From: Polytrichum commune
Lineage: Eukaryota > Streptophyta > Polytrichopsida > Polytrichales > Polytrichaceae
DNA: 64,000 nt
Direction of reading: 5' to 3'
Assembly: GCA_950295325.1 (NCBI GenBank)
Contig: OX485806.1
Span: 18,972,001 to 19,036,000 of the forward strand
Shown here: positions 51,463 to 63,325 of the stretch, piece by piece
Layout: the number at the start of each line of letters is the position of its first letter
Position numbering within the stretch: position 1 is the first letter of the stretch
Translations under genes and position numbers: made by a program
Notes under the pieces: generated by a model
Told to the model about the DNA's origin: nothing
Databases searched by the model: none
Seen by the model: the letters and a program-made list of their open reading frames with translations, nothing else

Positions 51463-54400
51463 CGGCAATGGTTGAGGAAGTCAGAGATTGACAAGTGGCC
51501 ATGGAGGGGTGACCATATTCTTGAGTCGACTGTGGCAGGATGTAGGACAGCCACGGCGGCCGAATGGCTGGTGAAGATCTTCGTCCTGGTATTTGTAAAC
51601 ACTCTCTTCTTGCTTGCAGCTCTTCACCTGCTGCATTCAGGGATCGACCTCGACGGAGATGAAGATCCCAGGAGTTGCATTACCAGTGCAACTCCCATGA
51701 GTACTCGATCCAGCAATTTGCGTCGAGGTTACTTGTCTACGGAGGGCATGTCGGACTCCAGTGGCCTTACTGTGAAGGTAAACAAGTTGTGTTTTAGCCC
51801 AAATCATTCTCAACACATCTTGAACACACTGCATATATCACACTGCATTGATATGTTGTCAAGAGTCGACAATGATCAACTGACTCAGATTTACAATGAG
51901 GTTGGCGGTAACATCTTGCACAAGCCCAATTACACGACCTTGTGAAAGGATTGAGTCCGAACCAAGAAATTGAACACTCAAGGGCCGTTTACACTACAAA
52001 GGTGGTTGTAGTTGACCAGCACAATCAACCACAACTATGAATTTTTGTGGTTGTGGATGATGGTGGGGTTGGTCTCCTAAATCATTGCAGTTTATCAATG
52101 GTTTTAGGTTTTGGGTTCGAGAGGAAATTGAAGTGATTATTATCCTTGTTGGTGTTGGATTGTAGTGTTAAAATGGTTGTCTCCTCAACCGTCTTTCCAT
52201 ACCTTGATCTTGAAGCTCTTTAATGATGTCATGTACATGAACAACCACCCCAAATGTGGATAACCACACGGAATAGGGGGTGACATGGTAAGGGGTGGTT
52301 GTGGATGTAGTTAACAATTGTTAGCCCTTTTCCATGGAATCAGAATCAAAGAAAGTAAACCACAGTCACAACCACCCCTAAGGGCCACTTCACACACAAG
52401 CCACGAGATGTGACCATGAAATTGTGAGAGCCCAAAAGACAATGTCCAAAGGCTGTCCCAACACACCTCCAAATTCATGTAGCGTGGTCACAAATACTCA
52501 AGTGTAGTGTGAAGTCATAATGTAACCGGGCCCTTAACCAAATGCTATTTCAATGAATTTCTATTCATGTGGATCCTCACACATGATAAAATAGAATAAA
52601 TCAACGATTGTGAGCATTCAAAACGCCATGGTCTCCCACTTTTGTGTTAGGCCTACCTCCAAGAGGTGGTTTTTGAGAATAGTCCAAGTGACCATGAAAC
52701 TTGATCTATTCGATGCCATGTAAGAATCCATGTAGATTTTACATTGATCTTGCCATTCAAATACTCTGTTGGTCCCTCAGCCTAGTGTGAAGCGAACTTG
52801 GACCGGCTCCGCCTTTTCCATCAATGAGAGTGCCTGAAGTGTAATTGTCACGGGCTCTCAGTCTCGTGTGTGAAGTGGCCCTAAGTGTAAACGACCGTTC
52901 AGTACGTTCATAACATTGTTCAGATAGAGGGACTCGGGTACTCCCCTTCTAATTCTAGTTCCGCGTTATCTGCATTAATTGTTCATTCCGGGATCAGAAT
53001 GCGCTGATTCTCTTGGAAACGGATCAGCAGGTACAACTGTCTTGACAATGTTATGTTAACAAATGTCGTTTAGCAGACACAAGCAATCTATCAAAGAACT
53101 TCTTCTGACAAGAAAGATCAGTTTATCAATTGCACTCTCGTTTTTGGGATTTTCTCTTACTCTGGACGGCACAACTAGAGAAAGACTATAGCAGCATATA
53201 TAAGTGCTGGCTGGATTTTTGTGCAGAATACAATGTTATGTTAAGAATGTCTTGTTATGTATTAATAGTTTGCAGTTCCTATTTATTGAAGATACAAGAT
53301 GCTTCCGTCCACCCAAAACGGAGGAATTGTACTCCCATGTTCCTGAGAAGATGTATATTCGCTGAAGAGCTAGCTAACGTGGAGAGAGTAGACACAAACA
53401 AATTACTCAAAAACTTCTACCGACAAGAAAGATCAGTTCATCAATTGCACCTTTTTTTTTGGGTTGAAAAATTGTCTCTCTTAATCTGGACATAACCAGA
53501 GAAGAAATTCTGTGCTTGCTTACATCATCAGAAGTGATCGTTGAGGTTTTTTTTTTGTTGTGCCTGCAGAATACAAGCAACCTGATCAACATTCGTCACT
53601 TCGAGACACACGGAGTGGCAGTGCACCTGTTCATCAAGATGTCAGCCCACAGAGGAGGCCCCAACACATTCGTCGTCATAGGCCTGGAAGCCAAGAACCC
53701 CGCCGAGCTTTACTCCGATCCACCTTACGAGTGTGTGTGGATCCCTGCTGCAGCCACCACCACCACCACCACCAAAGCAGCAGCATCGATCAAGGGGCAC
53801 GCTCTCAAGATACTTCCCGACACAGGCAACGTCTACAGCCGTCTCTACAGCGCGGTCATAGTGAATTGCACATTCAGGCAGCCCGTGGGAGTCGACAAGC
53901 AGGGCGGCCAGCTGGTTCTGTATGCTAGCTATGGCGAAGCCTATTCCCGAAAGCCCGAACGAATTGTGGTGCTCACAGAAGTTGCAGGCGAGTACAAAGG
54001 CGTGGACGCTTACGAGTCTCAGAAGTTTGAGTATGAGTATGTCTATTGCGGCTCCCCCCTGTTTGGGAACCTCAGCCCGCAGAGGATCCGAGAGTGGCTG
54101 GCTTACCACATGCATTTCTTTGGGCCCAGGTCTTGCCTTTTCTCATATTGATATTTGTGCTGCTTTTGAAATTTTGTTGAATGTGTACTAATGCTGTATG
54201 TTGAGGAGAAAATGATATGGGCATCATCCACTCTCCTCTCGTTGGAAATCCAGTCCATAAACGGTCTGCGCACTTATGTACATTATAGGTTATAAATGAA
54301 ATTCCCTTTCTGTGGATAGAAAAACGCAAGAGAGTTGTTGGAAGTGCCGTCCACATGGATGAGTGACCGGTTATGGGACACTGATGTGTGTGTGTGTGAG

Positions 54401-57102
54401 AGAGAGTTCCTCTCACTCCTAAACCTTTTTATTTATTCATATGTAGATTGCACATCGCTCACCATAACCTATCTCGCTGCTGTGTCATGCCTTCATTGGA
54501 CACAAGTACGACAATTATACACCGTAGCAAATGACTCTCATGACATGGTGAGCATTAAGTTCAATATCATACATGTTTCGCCTTACTACGGGTTGTAGTA
54601 GGGTTTCTCCTACCTTGTCACTCCCGTGACTTTGTAGGTAGCATGAGGATGCCTTGCTACAACCCGTAGCAATGTTCCTCGCATACAATATGTAGTATGT
54701 AGATACTGGAACACCAATCACTTGTTTGTTTGTGCGGGATAGATACTCTACAGCTTAGATTCCTCATGATCTAGGATGTATAAGATCACTTAAGAACTAG
54801 ACTTGGTGTTTTAGATCACTTAGACTCTTTGGATTCCAACATATACTTGCGTTTGCATCGAAGGGGGAACCCAAATCATTGAGGTATGCAACCCATTACA
54901 TTATAACATTTTTCAGCTTCCTTGCTAGTGACTCTTTCCATTGTAGAAGCTTACAATGTCAGCATGTCGCAAGTCTATGCATTGTCATCCCCCAATGTAA
55001 GCTCAAAGACTAAGCAAGTAAAGGATTTCAAACTTATTAAACCGGAAATCATTGAAGCATAGTAAGGATATGTGCACATTTGTTCCTCACCATAAGAGTC
55101 GTGCTTGATAGTGCTTATGAAGAATGTTATGAATATGATAGCCGAGACTAGGAGCTCAACTATGGGTTATGGCCATATGCCTTCATGGGCCGCATGATCA
55201 GCGAGTTGGCACGAGTATAACCTATAGTTGAGATTCTTTTCTCGGTTATCATACTCATAATCAATGTGATGAGGAATCAAGCTAAGCAAGAAATCAAGTT
55301 TTCATGTCATTTTTTGGGTTCATACTATGCCAATCACAGGAAATATTCTCATGGATTATATCCACCCTCTTTATAGCCATTGTATAAATGCCACATCATC
55401 AAGATTCCTCCTCACACTGGTCATGTAAAACAACACACTTTGTGAATGAGTTCATTTTAGATAGTGTCATTTTTTACACAAGTGGCTCAAAAATGATGAA
55501 ATCCAACAGGTCGCACTTTTTTATGTACGATGCGGGTGGGGTGCATGCGGATGTGCGCTGTGTGCTCGACCCATGGATCGAGGCAGGGAGGGTTACATTG
55601 GACGACATTCGAGAGCAGGAGATGTTTGATGGGTATTACCATAACCAATTCATGGTGGTGAACGATTGCTTCCACCGAGCTCGGCAGTTGTCGCGGTGGC
55701 TATTTTTCTTCGATGTGGATGAGTACATGTGGATTCCACCCACTGGGATGTCATTGCCATCAATTCTTGCAGGGTATGAGAATCAAACCCAGATCATCAT
55801 CTGGCAGAAGCCCATGTCCCGGAACTTGTGTGCTGAGCAGGGGAATGTGGCAAACGACACCAATCTTGCAAGGTTTGTAATGTTTGCATCCTTTCTTCCC
55901 CATTCTTCAAGTTTGTTGCAAAATCTTGCTATTTCAAGGTATTGTCAATGTGATACTTATGGAGTTTTTCAAAAGCAAAGAAATTAACTTCCTATTGGTC
56001 ATCGCTTGATTCATTTCAACATGTGATTCACCACAAGGTGGAAGCATCACTTGAGGTGAACATAAATTAATATGTGCGTAGTTAGCTGTAGCAAGTAGGG
56101 AATTTGACTTCCAAGGAGGTTGGTCACTGCAACACTCGGATGCTTTAGAAATGGAACATGGTTGGTTGTGTGCACACATATGAGAGAGCAACCTATTTCA
56201 AACGGACTTCTCCTTTGAACTTGTGCAACCTCAAGTTTGCACTTGAGATTAGTGATAGGGACTAGTTTATTTTTTTCATGACGTGGATCCTTTGGTTATT
56301 TTTCTTTTCTTTCCATTTGCTAACTCTTTTCGCTTGGGAGAGGGGTACTAGTGCTAGTGAATCAAGTTTCAATAAGGGAAGGGACCCTACAAATCAAGAT
56401 CTTGAACTGTTATGGACATGGCTTGAGAGATTAAACCATGTCAATAACTTAGTAACTATCGACTCAAGGATATGAAAATAACTTTACTTAGCTGTATAAT
56501 TCAGTTCTCTATCTATAATTGTGATGACACAAAGGTGGCATGGCAAGGGTGGGAGGAATCACCAAATGCAGAGTTGAATATGGATCTCCCCTCTCCTTCC
56601 CCCAACAATCAACATTACATTCCTGGACTCACAGAGATGTGGGAACATTTTGAGTAATGTTATAAAAAAGGAATGGATTGAGATAATCACCAGGTTTAGT
56701 TGGTGAATGCGCAATTCCCAAACCCTTTTCTCCAATTTGGTGTTTTGCAGGAAATGGGCGCTTGAGAAACTTGTGTTCCGCAACATTCGTGAACGCAAAA
56801 GCTACGACTGCAAGTATGCCATCCAACCCCGGAAGGCCATGGCCACAGGAATCCACCGGTCAGGTCACCTCATTGGTAGCAACGCTACCATGTATGCTGA
56901 CCCATTGAGCTATTACCACTACCACAACACCATCAATAAAAGAGAAGAAGTTTGCCAGGAATTCATTGACCCAAGCACCGTATACATGAACCCTAGGAAC
57001 AAAGACGACAAGTTTGTGTATGATGATGGGATGGTGGTCCTTGTGGAGCATATTAAGGAGTTTGAGATGGACACCGTTGGCCCACAACCATTCATAATTT
57101 GA
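51433..57102 (+). CDS. GALS: galactan beta-1,4-galactosyltransferase, GT92 family, four exons
   Basis: GALS enzymes extend beta-1,4-galactan side chains of pectin (rhamnogalacturonan I) from UDP-galactose in the Golgi. Exons by frame and GT-AG sites: 51433-51777, 53570-54129, 55510-55872, 56751-57102; 1620 nt, 539 aa plus stop. A cytosolic N-tail of about 44 residues precedes one membrane helix (WLVKIFVLVFVNTLFLLAAL, about 45-64), giving type II topology. Exon 2 corresponds to the N-terminal accessory beta-rich domain of GALS proteins and ends in the conserved YCGSPLFGNLSPQRIREW. Exons 3 and 4 form the GT92 (DUF23) domain, with YDAGGV, DGYYHNQFMVVNDC and the metal-binding DVD at 370-372 in FFFDVDEY. 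The end holds YYHYHNTI and YDDGM. No key residue is missing and the length is usual for the family. Exon 2 has a run of six Thr codons, and the start lies in a tandem repeat. A second in-frame Met (51451) could serve as start. Confidence 0.95.
51981..52899. mobile_element. outer TIR element in GALS intron 1, split by a younger insertion
   Basis: A left end GGGCCGTTTACACT (about 51983) and an inverted right end AGTGTAAACGACC (about 52885-52897) frame the 500-bp PIF/Harbinger-like element. The outer element would be about 410 bp without it. Its interior has repeated GTGGTTGT/ACAACCAC words. Target duplication is not clear, so the family is not assigned. Confidence 0.5.
52382..52881 (+). mobile_element. 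PIF/Harbinger-like MITE in GALS intron 1, 500 bp
   Basis: The ends GGGCCACTTCACACACAAG and CTCGTGTGTGAAGTGGCCC are inverted partners, flanked by TAA on both sides (52379-52381, 52882-52884). It shares ends and interior with 9124-10266 in the opposite orientation. No transposase. It lies well away from the splice sites of the intron (51778-53569). Confidence 0.88.
53075..53515. repeat. tandem duplication in GALS intron 1
   Basis: A block around CTTCTTCTGACAAGAAAGATC (about 53098) recurs as CTTCTACCGACAAGAAAGATC (about 53414). Both are followed by AGTT.ATCAATTGCAC, a T-rich run and TCTGGAC. The 121-codon ORF at 53130-53495 lies across it and is not conserved as protein. Confidence 0.65.
54480..54705. 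repeat. inverted repeat in GALS intron 2
   Basis: TTACTACGGGTTGTAGTA (about 54583) pairs with TTGCTACAACCCGTAGCAA (about 54655-54673). A further CCGTAGCAAATG word lies at about 54522. Possibly a decayed foldback element. Confidence 0.5.
55129..55258. repeat. hairpin in GALS intron 2, about 130 bp
   Basis: The left arm (ATGAATATGATAGCCGAGAC then CTCAACTATGGGTTAT) and right arm (ATAACCTATAGTTGAGA then CTCGGTTATCATACTCAT) are imperfect reverse complements of about 42 bases around a loop of about 46 bases. Confidence 0.7.
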
Positions 57103-58391
57103 TGTGAAATTAAGCCACCCATACCTTTTGTTGTGGTTGTGGAATTGCGTGCTCTCATTTGTAGCCTAATAGATAGTTCTTTTTCCCTGAGGAGTCCAAC
57201 AAATGAGGTTGACTGAACCAGAAGACAAATTACAATTCAAACATCCAAAATGCTGTAGAAAAACCAACAAGAATGTTGCAGCATTGACAGTGGGGTAGGG
57301 AGGGTGGGTACTACCCTTGAATCAACCCTTAACCCTAATTCCTACACCGTAAACCATACACTTTACTTTAGCATACCTCATAGATTGCCTACCTGATCTG
57401 GTTAGTTCGTGCGCTCATTGGTCTAGAAGGGTTGAAACTAAGTTGGACTATGTGCAATAGAGTGCATGAGGCCCATTAGGCACTCCTCCCCCGCCGACAC
57501 ATGAATGTGTTTTGAGAAGTTTACTTTTGGTTTTTAAAAAAAATCAAATTTCTGGCAACTGTTGATTAAGGAAACAAATGTGGGTTGCTGTGGACCAATT
57601 TTAAGAAGTCTGACCTCCCACTGCCTATGTGCACCGGTATGATGAAACGTGGTGTGCCTTGTTGTTGACACTTGTTTTAATAAGAGGCCTGTGTGGTTGC
57701 TTGATCATAACAACAGAAAGAGATGTGCAGGGGCACCCATCCTGATAATTCAAGATTTTGATTGGTTGACTCTCACATTCCAACTCTCACATGACATACT
57801 CATGGAGTCTCTGTAGCCCTACACGCTTGCATCAATCAATCTGCTTTACAATTTTGAAATCAAGTGTTTGATTTGAAGATTGTAATATTGGACTTGTGTG
57901 ATGTTTTCTTGCAAGAAAACATCTTCTCTTTGAGATTTCTAGAAAGTGATACATTGCCCCAAGTTTGGTACTCTTTCCAAGTATTCTAAGATCTTCAGAG
58001 TTCCCATACACAATGTAAGTTAAGTAACCGCTCATATGTCACGAATTTGCTTTGTGTTTTCTGATTCCTGTCGCAGATGGTGAATGTCAGTGACATGCAA
58101 GTTCTCATACTTGAAAATTCCAAAATAATAGACCTTCTGATGAAGGAGCGGAGTGTTCTACAACATCTTTGATTGGCTGAGAAAATGTAGGTGTAGTGTT
58201 ATGTGCCAAACTCAAGACTTACAAAAATGTGTATCCAGTTCAATTTGATATGAACAGTTTACATCGTAAATGAAAACACCACAACATAAAAGAAGATGTG
58301 TGCCCAAAAAGTTCATTTGGCTCCTCCACGTGTCCCAGAGTCTTTCAGATAATATTTGTAAAGTGGAAGAGGGGATTGTTCTTCTAAAGAC
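57103..58391. other. GALS 3' region and spacer
   Basis: Probably the GALS 3' UTR followed by non-genic sequence. No other gene signature was seen. Confidence 0.45.
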
Positions 58392-61320
58392 ATGGCCACT
58401 TGGCTATCTGCATATGAGGATGAGCTAGACATTGTCGGGGAGGCTACTATGGATGACAATGCAAAGGAAGATCATTTGGGGGTCCTTCGCGTTCCGTACC
58501 GTTCTGCCCCATTGTTGAATGTACGGGGCTTTCAAGAGCTTCTTGGGTGAATTTGGAGGTGGTACTTGTTAATGATAATGGAGTTGTTGTGGCGGAGGGT
58601 ATTTGTCGTAACACCCATTTACAAAATTGCATTGATGAAAACCTGTTTGGCACCGAGGACATTGAAGTTGTCATATTGGAGTCACTTATTTATTTTGAGG
58701 TAAATCCCACTCATAGGTTCTCCCTCCGTAGGTCGCCATTGACAAATGTCACAATTGAGGGAGTTAGCTTGTGTGAACATGAGTGACGACACATGCAAAT
58801 CTAAAATGAGCTCTAAAGAAACATGTGGCGACGCAAAGGTCTACAAAAGCACGAGACATTGGCACATGCTACTCCGTGTACAAACGAGTGTAAATGTCAA
58901 AGGTTGCTCAGTGAAGAATCCATTAAAGAAGTTGCCAAAAAAGATTGTTGTGTGTATCGTTGTTGCCAATTGTTCCCAAGGGAAAACAGAAGGCTATCTG
59001 CGAAGAAATATAGTTTGGAGATTTCCGTCTAGAATCCACCAAAAATCTGATATCCATAGGGCGATATATGTGATGGGGTGGGTCGCAAGGTCATTACCCT
59101 TGAAAATATAGACGTGTGTTGTACGACATGGTAGATCATTTAGGGTGTGTTGAAAGAATTTTTTTATAGACAAGCTGCTTATGCCAAGGAAGGCCGCCGG
59201 TCCCTTAACCATGGGAACGTGGGTTTGAGAAACCTAGGAAAACAACAAGGCAAACAACTGTCATTATGTGGACCATCATTATTTCGATCCACTTGCAAAA
59301 AAATTGTCACGGAGCTCAAAACTCAAGCGCGGAGCTCAAAACTCCAACACAACTCCAACATGAAAAAATTTCATGTTAAAGACCACATGTCAAAGGCATC
59401 CCCCTTCCTACTAGTGATGTTCTTCTCACATGCACAAAATGGAAAAACATATTGTTGGACGTAAATATAGTTGTCGAGAAGGCCGGTTTGGAGCCAATTT
59501 TGTTGTCAAAATTGAGTGCAATCAAGAAAACAAACTTTAGCAAATACATTACAAAAAGATGAGGCGATAAATTTGCCCGATGTTCCAAATGTGAGAAATC
59601 AAAGCGCCTTCTTGATGCATATATGATAGGGACTGAATTCTAATATGTAGCACATCAATTGAACTATTTCAAGCATGTGAACATGCAAGAGGCACACCGT
59701 AATGAATACTACACAAATAGAGCTTTGTCCATCTCCATGCCCTTGGAGGTCTTTATGGTCATCAATGACAAAATGGACCATGCCAAAACAACCTCACCAT
59801 GTTTTGCAAATCGAATAAAAGCCAAGGATGGACTTTTTAAGCTACATGTATTGGTTACAGGTGAATTTGGAAACAATTTCATCACATTCATCACATAAAC
59901 GCAACTTTGAGTTTGTAGGGTTGTATTTGGGAACATAGATATACACAATATGGATTAGTTATAAATGAATATTAATCCTTAAGGTGACATTGCATGAATG
60001 ATTGCACATGGACACAATGGTGTCAAGTTTGTTCATTATGCTTTCGATTTGTATCCGGTGGATTCAACCACATGATAGGGTCATTTGCAAGGCTTTTACG
60101 TGATTGAGAGAACCGCCGTTTTATTCTTCAATATTATTATTTGAAAATACGGGGTCAACACCTCTATTCAAAGGGGTGTTGGATGAAAAAGATGTATGCC
60201 TGCATTTGTTGTCGGAGCCATCTAGTGAACTTGTAATTGCCATGAAATTGTCCCCCCCCACTATGTGTGTCCAATTATACAATTGTGCAAAAGACAATAA
60301 AAGTAAATATGTTTTTGCAAATTAGTCGTTGTTGGTTGCGAAAGGTATTTTCAAAGAGGTGTTTGTGTCCTTGTTTTTGGTAGGCCACACACACAATGAT
60401 ATTGATGCATCTTTTGGGCGGTGGAGCATGAAGTTGCAAGAGGAGGATTTTCCAACAATCCCATTATTGATGAAATCATACATGAATTTGGAGAACGTTC
60501 TCTTCATCCCCCATATGCGAGGAGGTGTCAGACTTCAAGGCATTTATAGAACCGTATATTTGAAGTGGAACTCACCAATTGATCGGGCATACGAAGATAC
60601 AACAATTCTGGTTCTACATGCGTGACAATGGTGTCTCTGCCATACAATACAAGTTGTTGTGCGTGACACAAGACTGGAGCCTACCGGAGGGTCTCTTTGT
60701 ATGACACGTTGATGCGGATGGAAAGACGATGTTACCGGATGGGGAGCCTAAGCCTTGCAAACCAATACCCATGAGAATTTTTGAGGATATTATAAAATAC
60801 ATATCAGGCTTCATACAATATTGAGAGAGTTTGAGAGTTGGATACAATATTGGACACGTGTTTGTGCCACCTTGGCAGGAAGTTCGTGAGGAGTTTGATG
60901 TTGATGACCATTACGTTGAGCCTGCTAGTAACTGTCCTCCACCATCTTTTTGTATTAGAATGAATTATCATAAAGATTATATGCTCATTTTGCATCCGGG
61001 AGATGAGACATATATAAAGCTAGTGTGGGTGGCAAAAACTTTGTCCAAACCAAATTTTGCAACCTCTAGCCCTCATTTTCAGTAGATTCAGGAATGAAGA
61101 TGTGATTTCGCATTACACATGCTGGGATACAAACCATAACTTTTGGTGGAAGGTGGATTTTGAGTATGCTCCATGTTGGATAGATACAAATTCCATATTC
61201 ATAGCATAGAAACCATGGAAAAGTCATAGTGAATAAGTGTCCAATCCTCAAAAATACATAACTTTTGCAAATGATAACCTTGCTCGGATCGCACAAGAAG
61301 CAAGCCACATTGAATGAGAA
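58392..61320 (+). pseudogene. decayed DUF7869-type protein gene (transposon-like family)
   Basis: Segments in changing frames follow the order of large plant proteins with a DUF7869 domain, which are usually multicopy and transposon-like. From 5' to 3': an N-terminal part (58547-58786, IEVVILESLIYFEVNPTHRF), a Cys-rich part (CCVYRCCQLFPREN near 58947-58990), DKMDHAKTTSPCFANR (59770-59817), HNGVKFVHYAFDLYPVDS (about 60020-60070), MCVQLYNCAKDNKSKYVFAN (60265-60325), and the signature VGHTHNDIDASFGRWSMKL (60379-60435). Then come FIQYWESLRVGYNIG across 60815-60855, LVWVAKTLSKPNF near 61025, and a final CWDTNHNFWWKVDF stretch (about 61120-61160). Many stops and frameshifts interrupt it. Family naming is from memory of the motif set, not a search. 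Confidence 0.75.
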
Positions 61321-62153
61321 GTTGGTAGAATTGTGTCATCATGATTATAATTTCAAATGTTATTGTAGTAGACACATATTAGTCATATATGTGCTCCTTA
61401 AAACAAGGGTAGAGTTTGGGTTGAACTTAGGAAACCTATATAATCTGGGGTTGGATGAATATCCATATAGAATATTTCACAACAAATATGAACTTTATTT
61501 TATTATTATGTTTGGGCCTAAATTGCAGGGTTAAATAAATATGCATTTATTACATGATGCTTTGTAGGTCATAGTGTCTATATTTTATTGACCATGCTAA
61601 TAATAGCCAACATTCTATATGATTGTTTGGATTAAGTTGGTTTCAAGTGCTCTACTCCATATATTTTCCTTGGTAAAGTTGGTTTCAAGTGCTCTACCCA
61701 ATGTGCTTATGTTGGCCAACCATTGATTTTGGGATACTAGGACTGATAATATATTTAAGATTCTTGATAATATAGTTTCGAGCGACTTCATGTTGTTGTG
61801 GCCCATAATTAATTTGAGACAAGAGAAAGTCTCCAATTAACAAATATAGTGTTCAAACTTGAAACTTGAAACCTATTGATTACTGATCGTGATACATAAC
61901 TCCAACAAGTCGTGCAGGAAATGGGTTATGTGTGCAACTAGATCGTGTGCATGCTCTAAGACTTGATTCCCAGCATTCTAATTTGGGGGTCCCAGCATTT
62001 AATTTGTCAGTTCAAGTCTGTGCATGTGCCCATGCTGGTCCTTGTATGTTAATATTTATGACTGCCATTTGTGTGGTAATTTCATCGGTAACTTAAGTGC
62101 TGATCAACATCAAAATGAGAAAGCCGGCAATTAATCCCCGAGAGACACATAAA
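61321..62153. other. spacer with a short direct repeat
   Basis: The word AGTTGGTTTCAAGTGCTCTA occurs twice (about 61635 and 61678). No gene. Confidence 0.5.
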
Positions 62154-62173
62154 TACACCCTAACCTTGATAAT

Positions 62174-62293
62174 GTCACACCCTCCGTTTCACCAAAAAGT
62201 GTGATATAAACAAGGTGTGACATACTTGATAATGTCACACCCTCCGTTTCACCAAAAAGTGTGATATAAACAAGGTGTGACATACTTGATAAT
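62174..62293. repeat. 60-bp tandem duplication beside the pogo-like terminus
   Basis: Two essentially identical 60-bp units contain TGTCACACCCTCCGTTTCAC and TGTGATATAAACAAGGTGTG. Copies 1-3 have this segment once. Confidence 0.95.
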
Positions 62294-62440
62294 GTCACAT
62301 TTTGTGCATAATGTGATATTATCAAAAAATATGTAGAAAATCAAAATATAATTACAATTTTTTAAAAATAACAAATACGAGACTTCAATGTTTTTGAATG
62401 TAAAATTTAATTCAAAATTATGAATAACAACAAGAGCACA

Positions 62441-62998
62441 TCATAATGTGTCATTGAGATCAGGTAAAGACCTCTCACTAGAGACAAAGAAGCTTCTAAT
62501 GTCACATTGTTTTGTTGATGTTAGATGTGCAACACCAATTCTAATGAGTTTGTCATGGATTTTTTCCATTTCTAACAACTCATGAGTGCTGAAAATCTGA
62601 GAACCTTGGCTAGCCATAAAATTCAAAACATCTTTAGCATATTTTTGTGCATCACTGCTATCAACAATCAATGGGTCCACTTCCATGGAATCAAGAACCT
62701 GTTCGCCATCTTGCACTAATTGCACAAGCTCCTCAGTAGAAAATTCCACCTCAAAATCATCTTCACCTTCCATGTTTATGTACTCCAAAGGACAAAGCTT
62801 TTCTACAGGCTTGCCTTCGACATCCAAACCCAAATTTAATGCGGTGATGAGTCTACCCAATTCCAAAGTTGCTTCCTCCATTTTGGACTTCATACGTTCA
62901 TCAAGATCGTTTATATTTGCATTCCACTCTGCAGGCAATATGGCGGACTTTCTCCAACAATTTCTAATGGTTTGATCATCTAATTTGAAATTACACAA
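62441..62998 (-). pseudogene. pogo-like transposase C-terminal tail, uninterrupted
   Basis: An intact 185-codon ORF from ATG at 62998 (MCNFKLDDQTIRNCW) to the usual end ERSLPDLNDTL. Compared with copy 2, a short piece between DSSD and DAQKY (the DESKVVKLS residues) is deleted in frame. The PIP-like motif QCDIRSFF is unchanged. It has no DNA-binding or catalytic part. It could be translated if transcribed, but it is most simply a remnant kept in a young element. Confidence 0.8.
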
Positions 62999-63325
62999 GG
63001 CATCCCACTATGCTGAAAGCATTGAATGAGAGCTCATTCAATGACCCCCAATATGCTTTGCTTTAGCCCATGCTCACCCATGAACAATAATATCAAACCC
63101 ATGCCCACCCATTATAATATCGAACCCATGCCCACCCATACAATCCATCCATACTTGATATTATCACATTTACACTACGGATTTTGAAAAAAAATAGTGA
63201 CATTATCAAGGGTGATAGGGATAATAACGAGGGAGTTTTACACTATGAAAATCGGTTTCAAACTTTTAGGTGACAATATCAAGGTGTTCTATTAACAAGG
63301 GTGACATTATCAAGGTTAGACTGTA

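Larger units (their letters stand above)
62156..63323 (-). mobile_element. pogo/Tigger-like element copy 4
   Basis: The left end is CACCCTAACCTTGATAATGT; the right end is the inverted CAGTCTAACCTTGATAATGT. TA flanks both sides (62154-62155, 63324-63325). It is an internal deletion of the copy-2 type: the join falls inside AATTTCAAATT, where copy 2 continues with the DDE_1 segment. A 60-bp direct duplication lies next to the left end. Confidence 0.9.

Noticed and set aside
53642-54115. 157-codon minus-strand ORF
   Set aside because: Antisense shadow of GALS exon 2.
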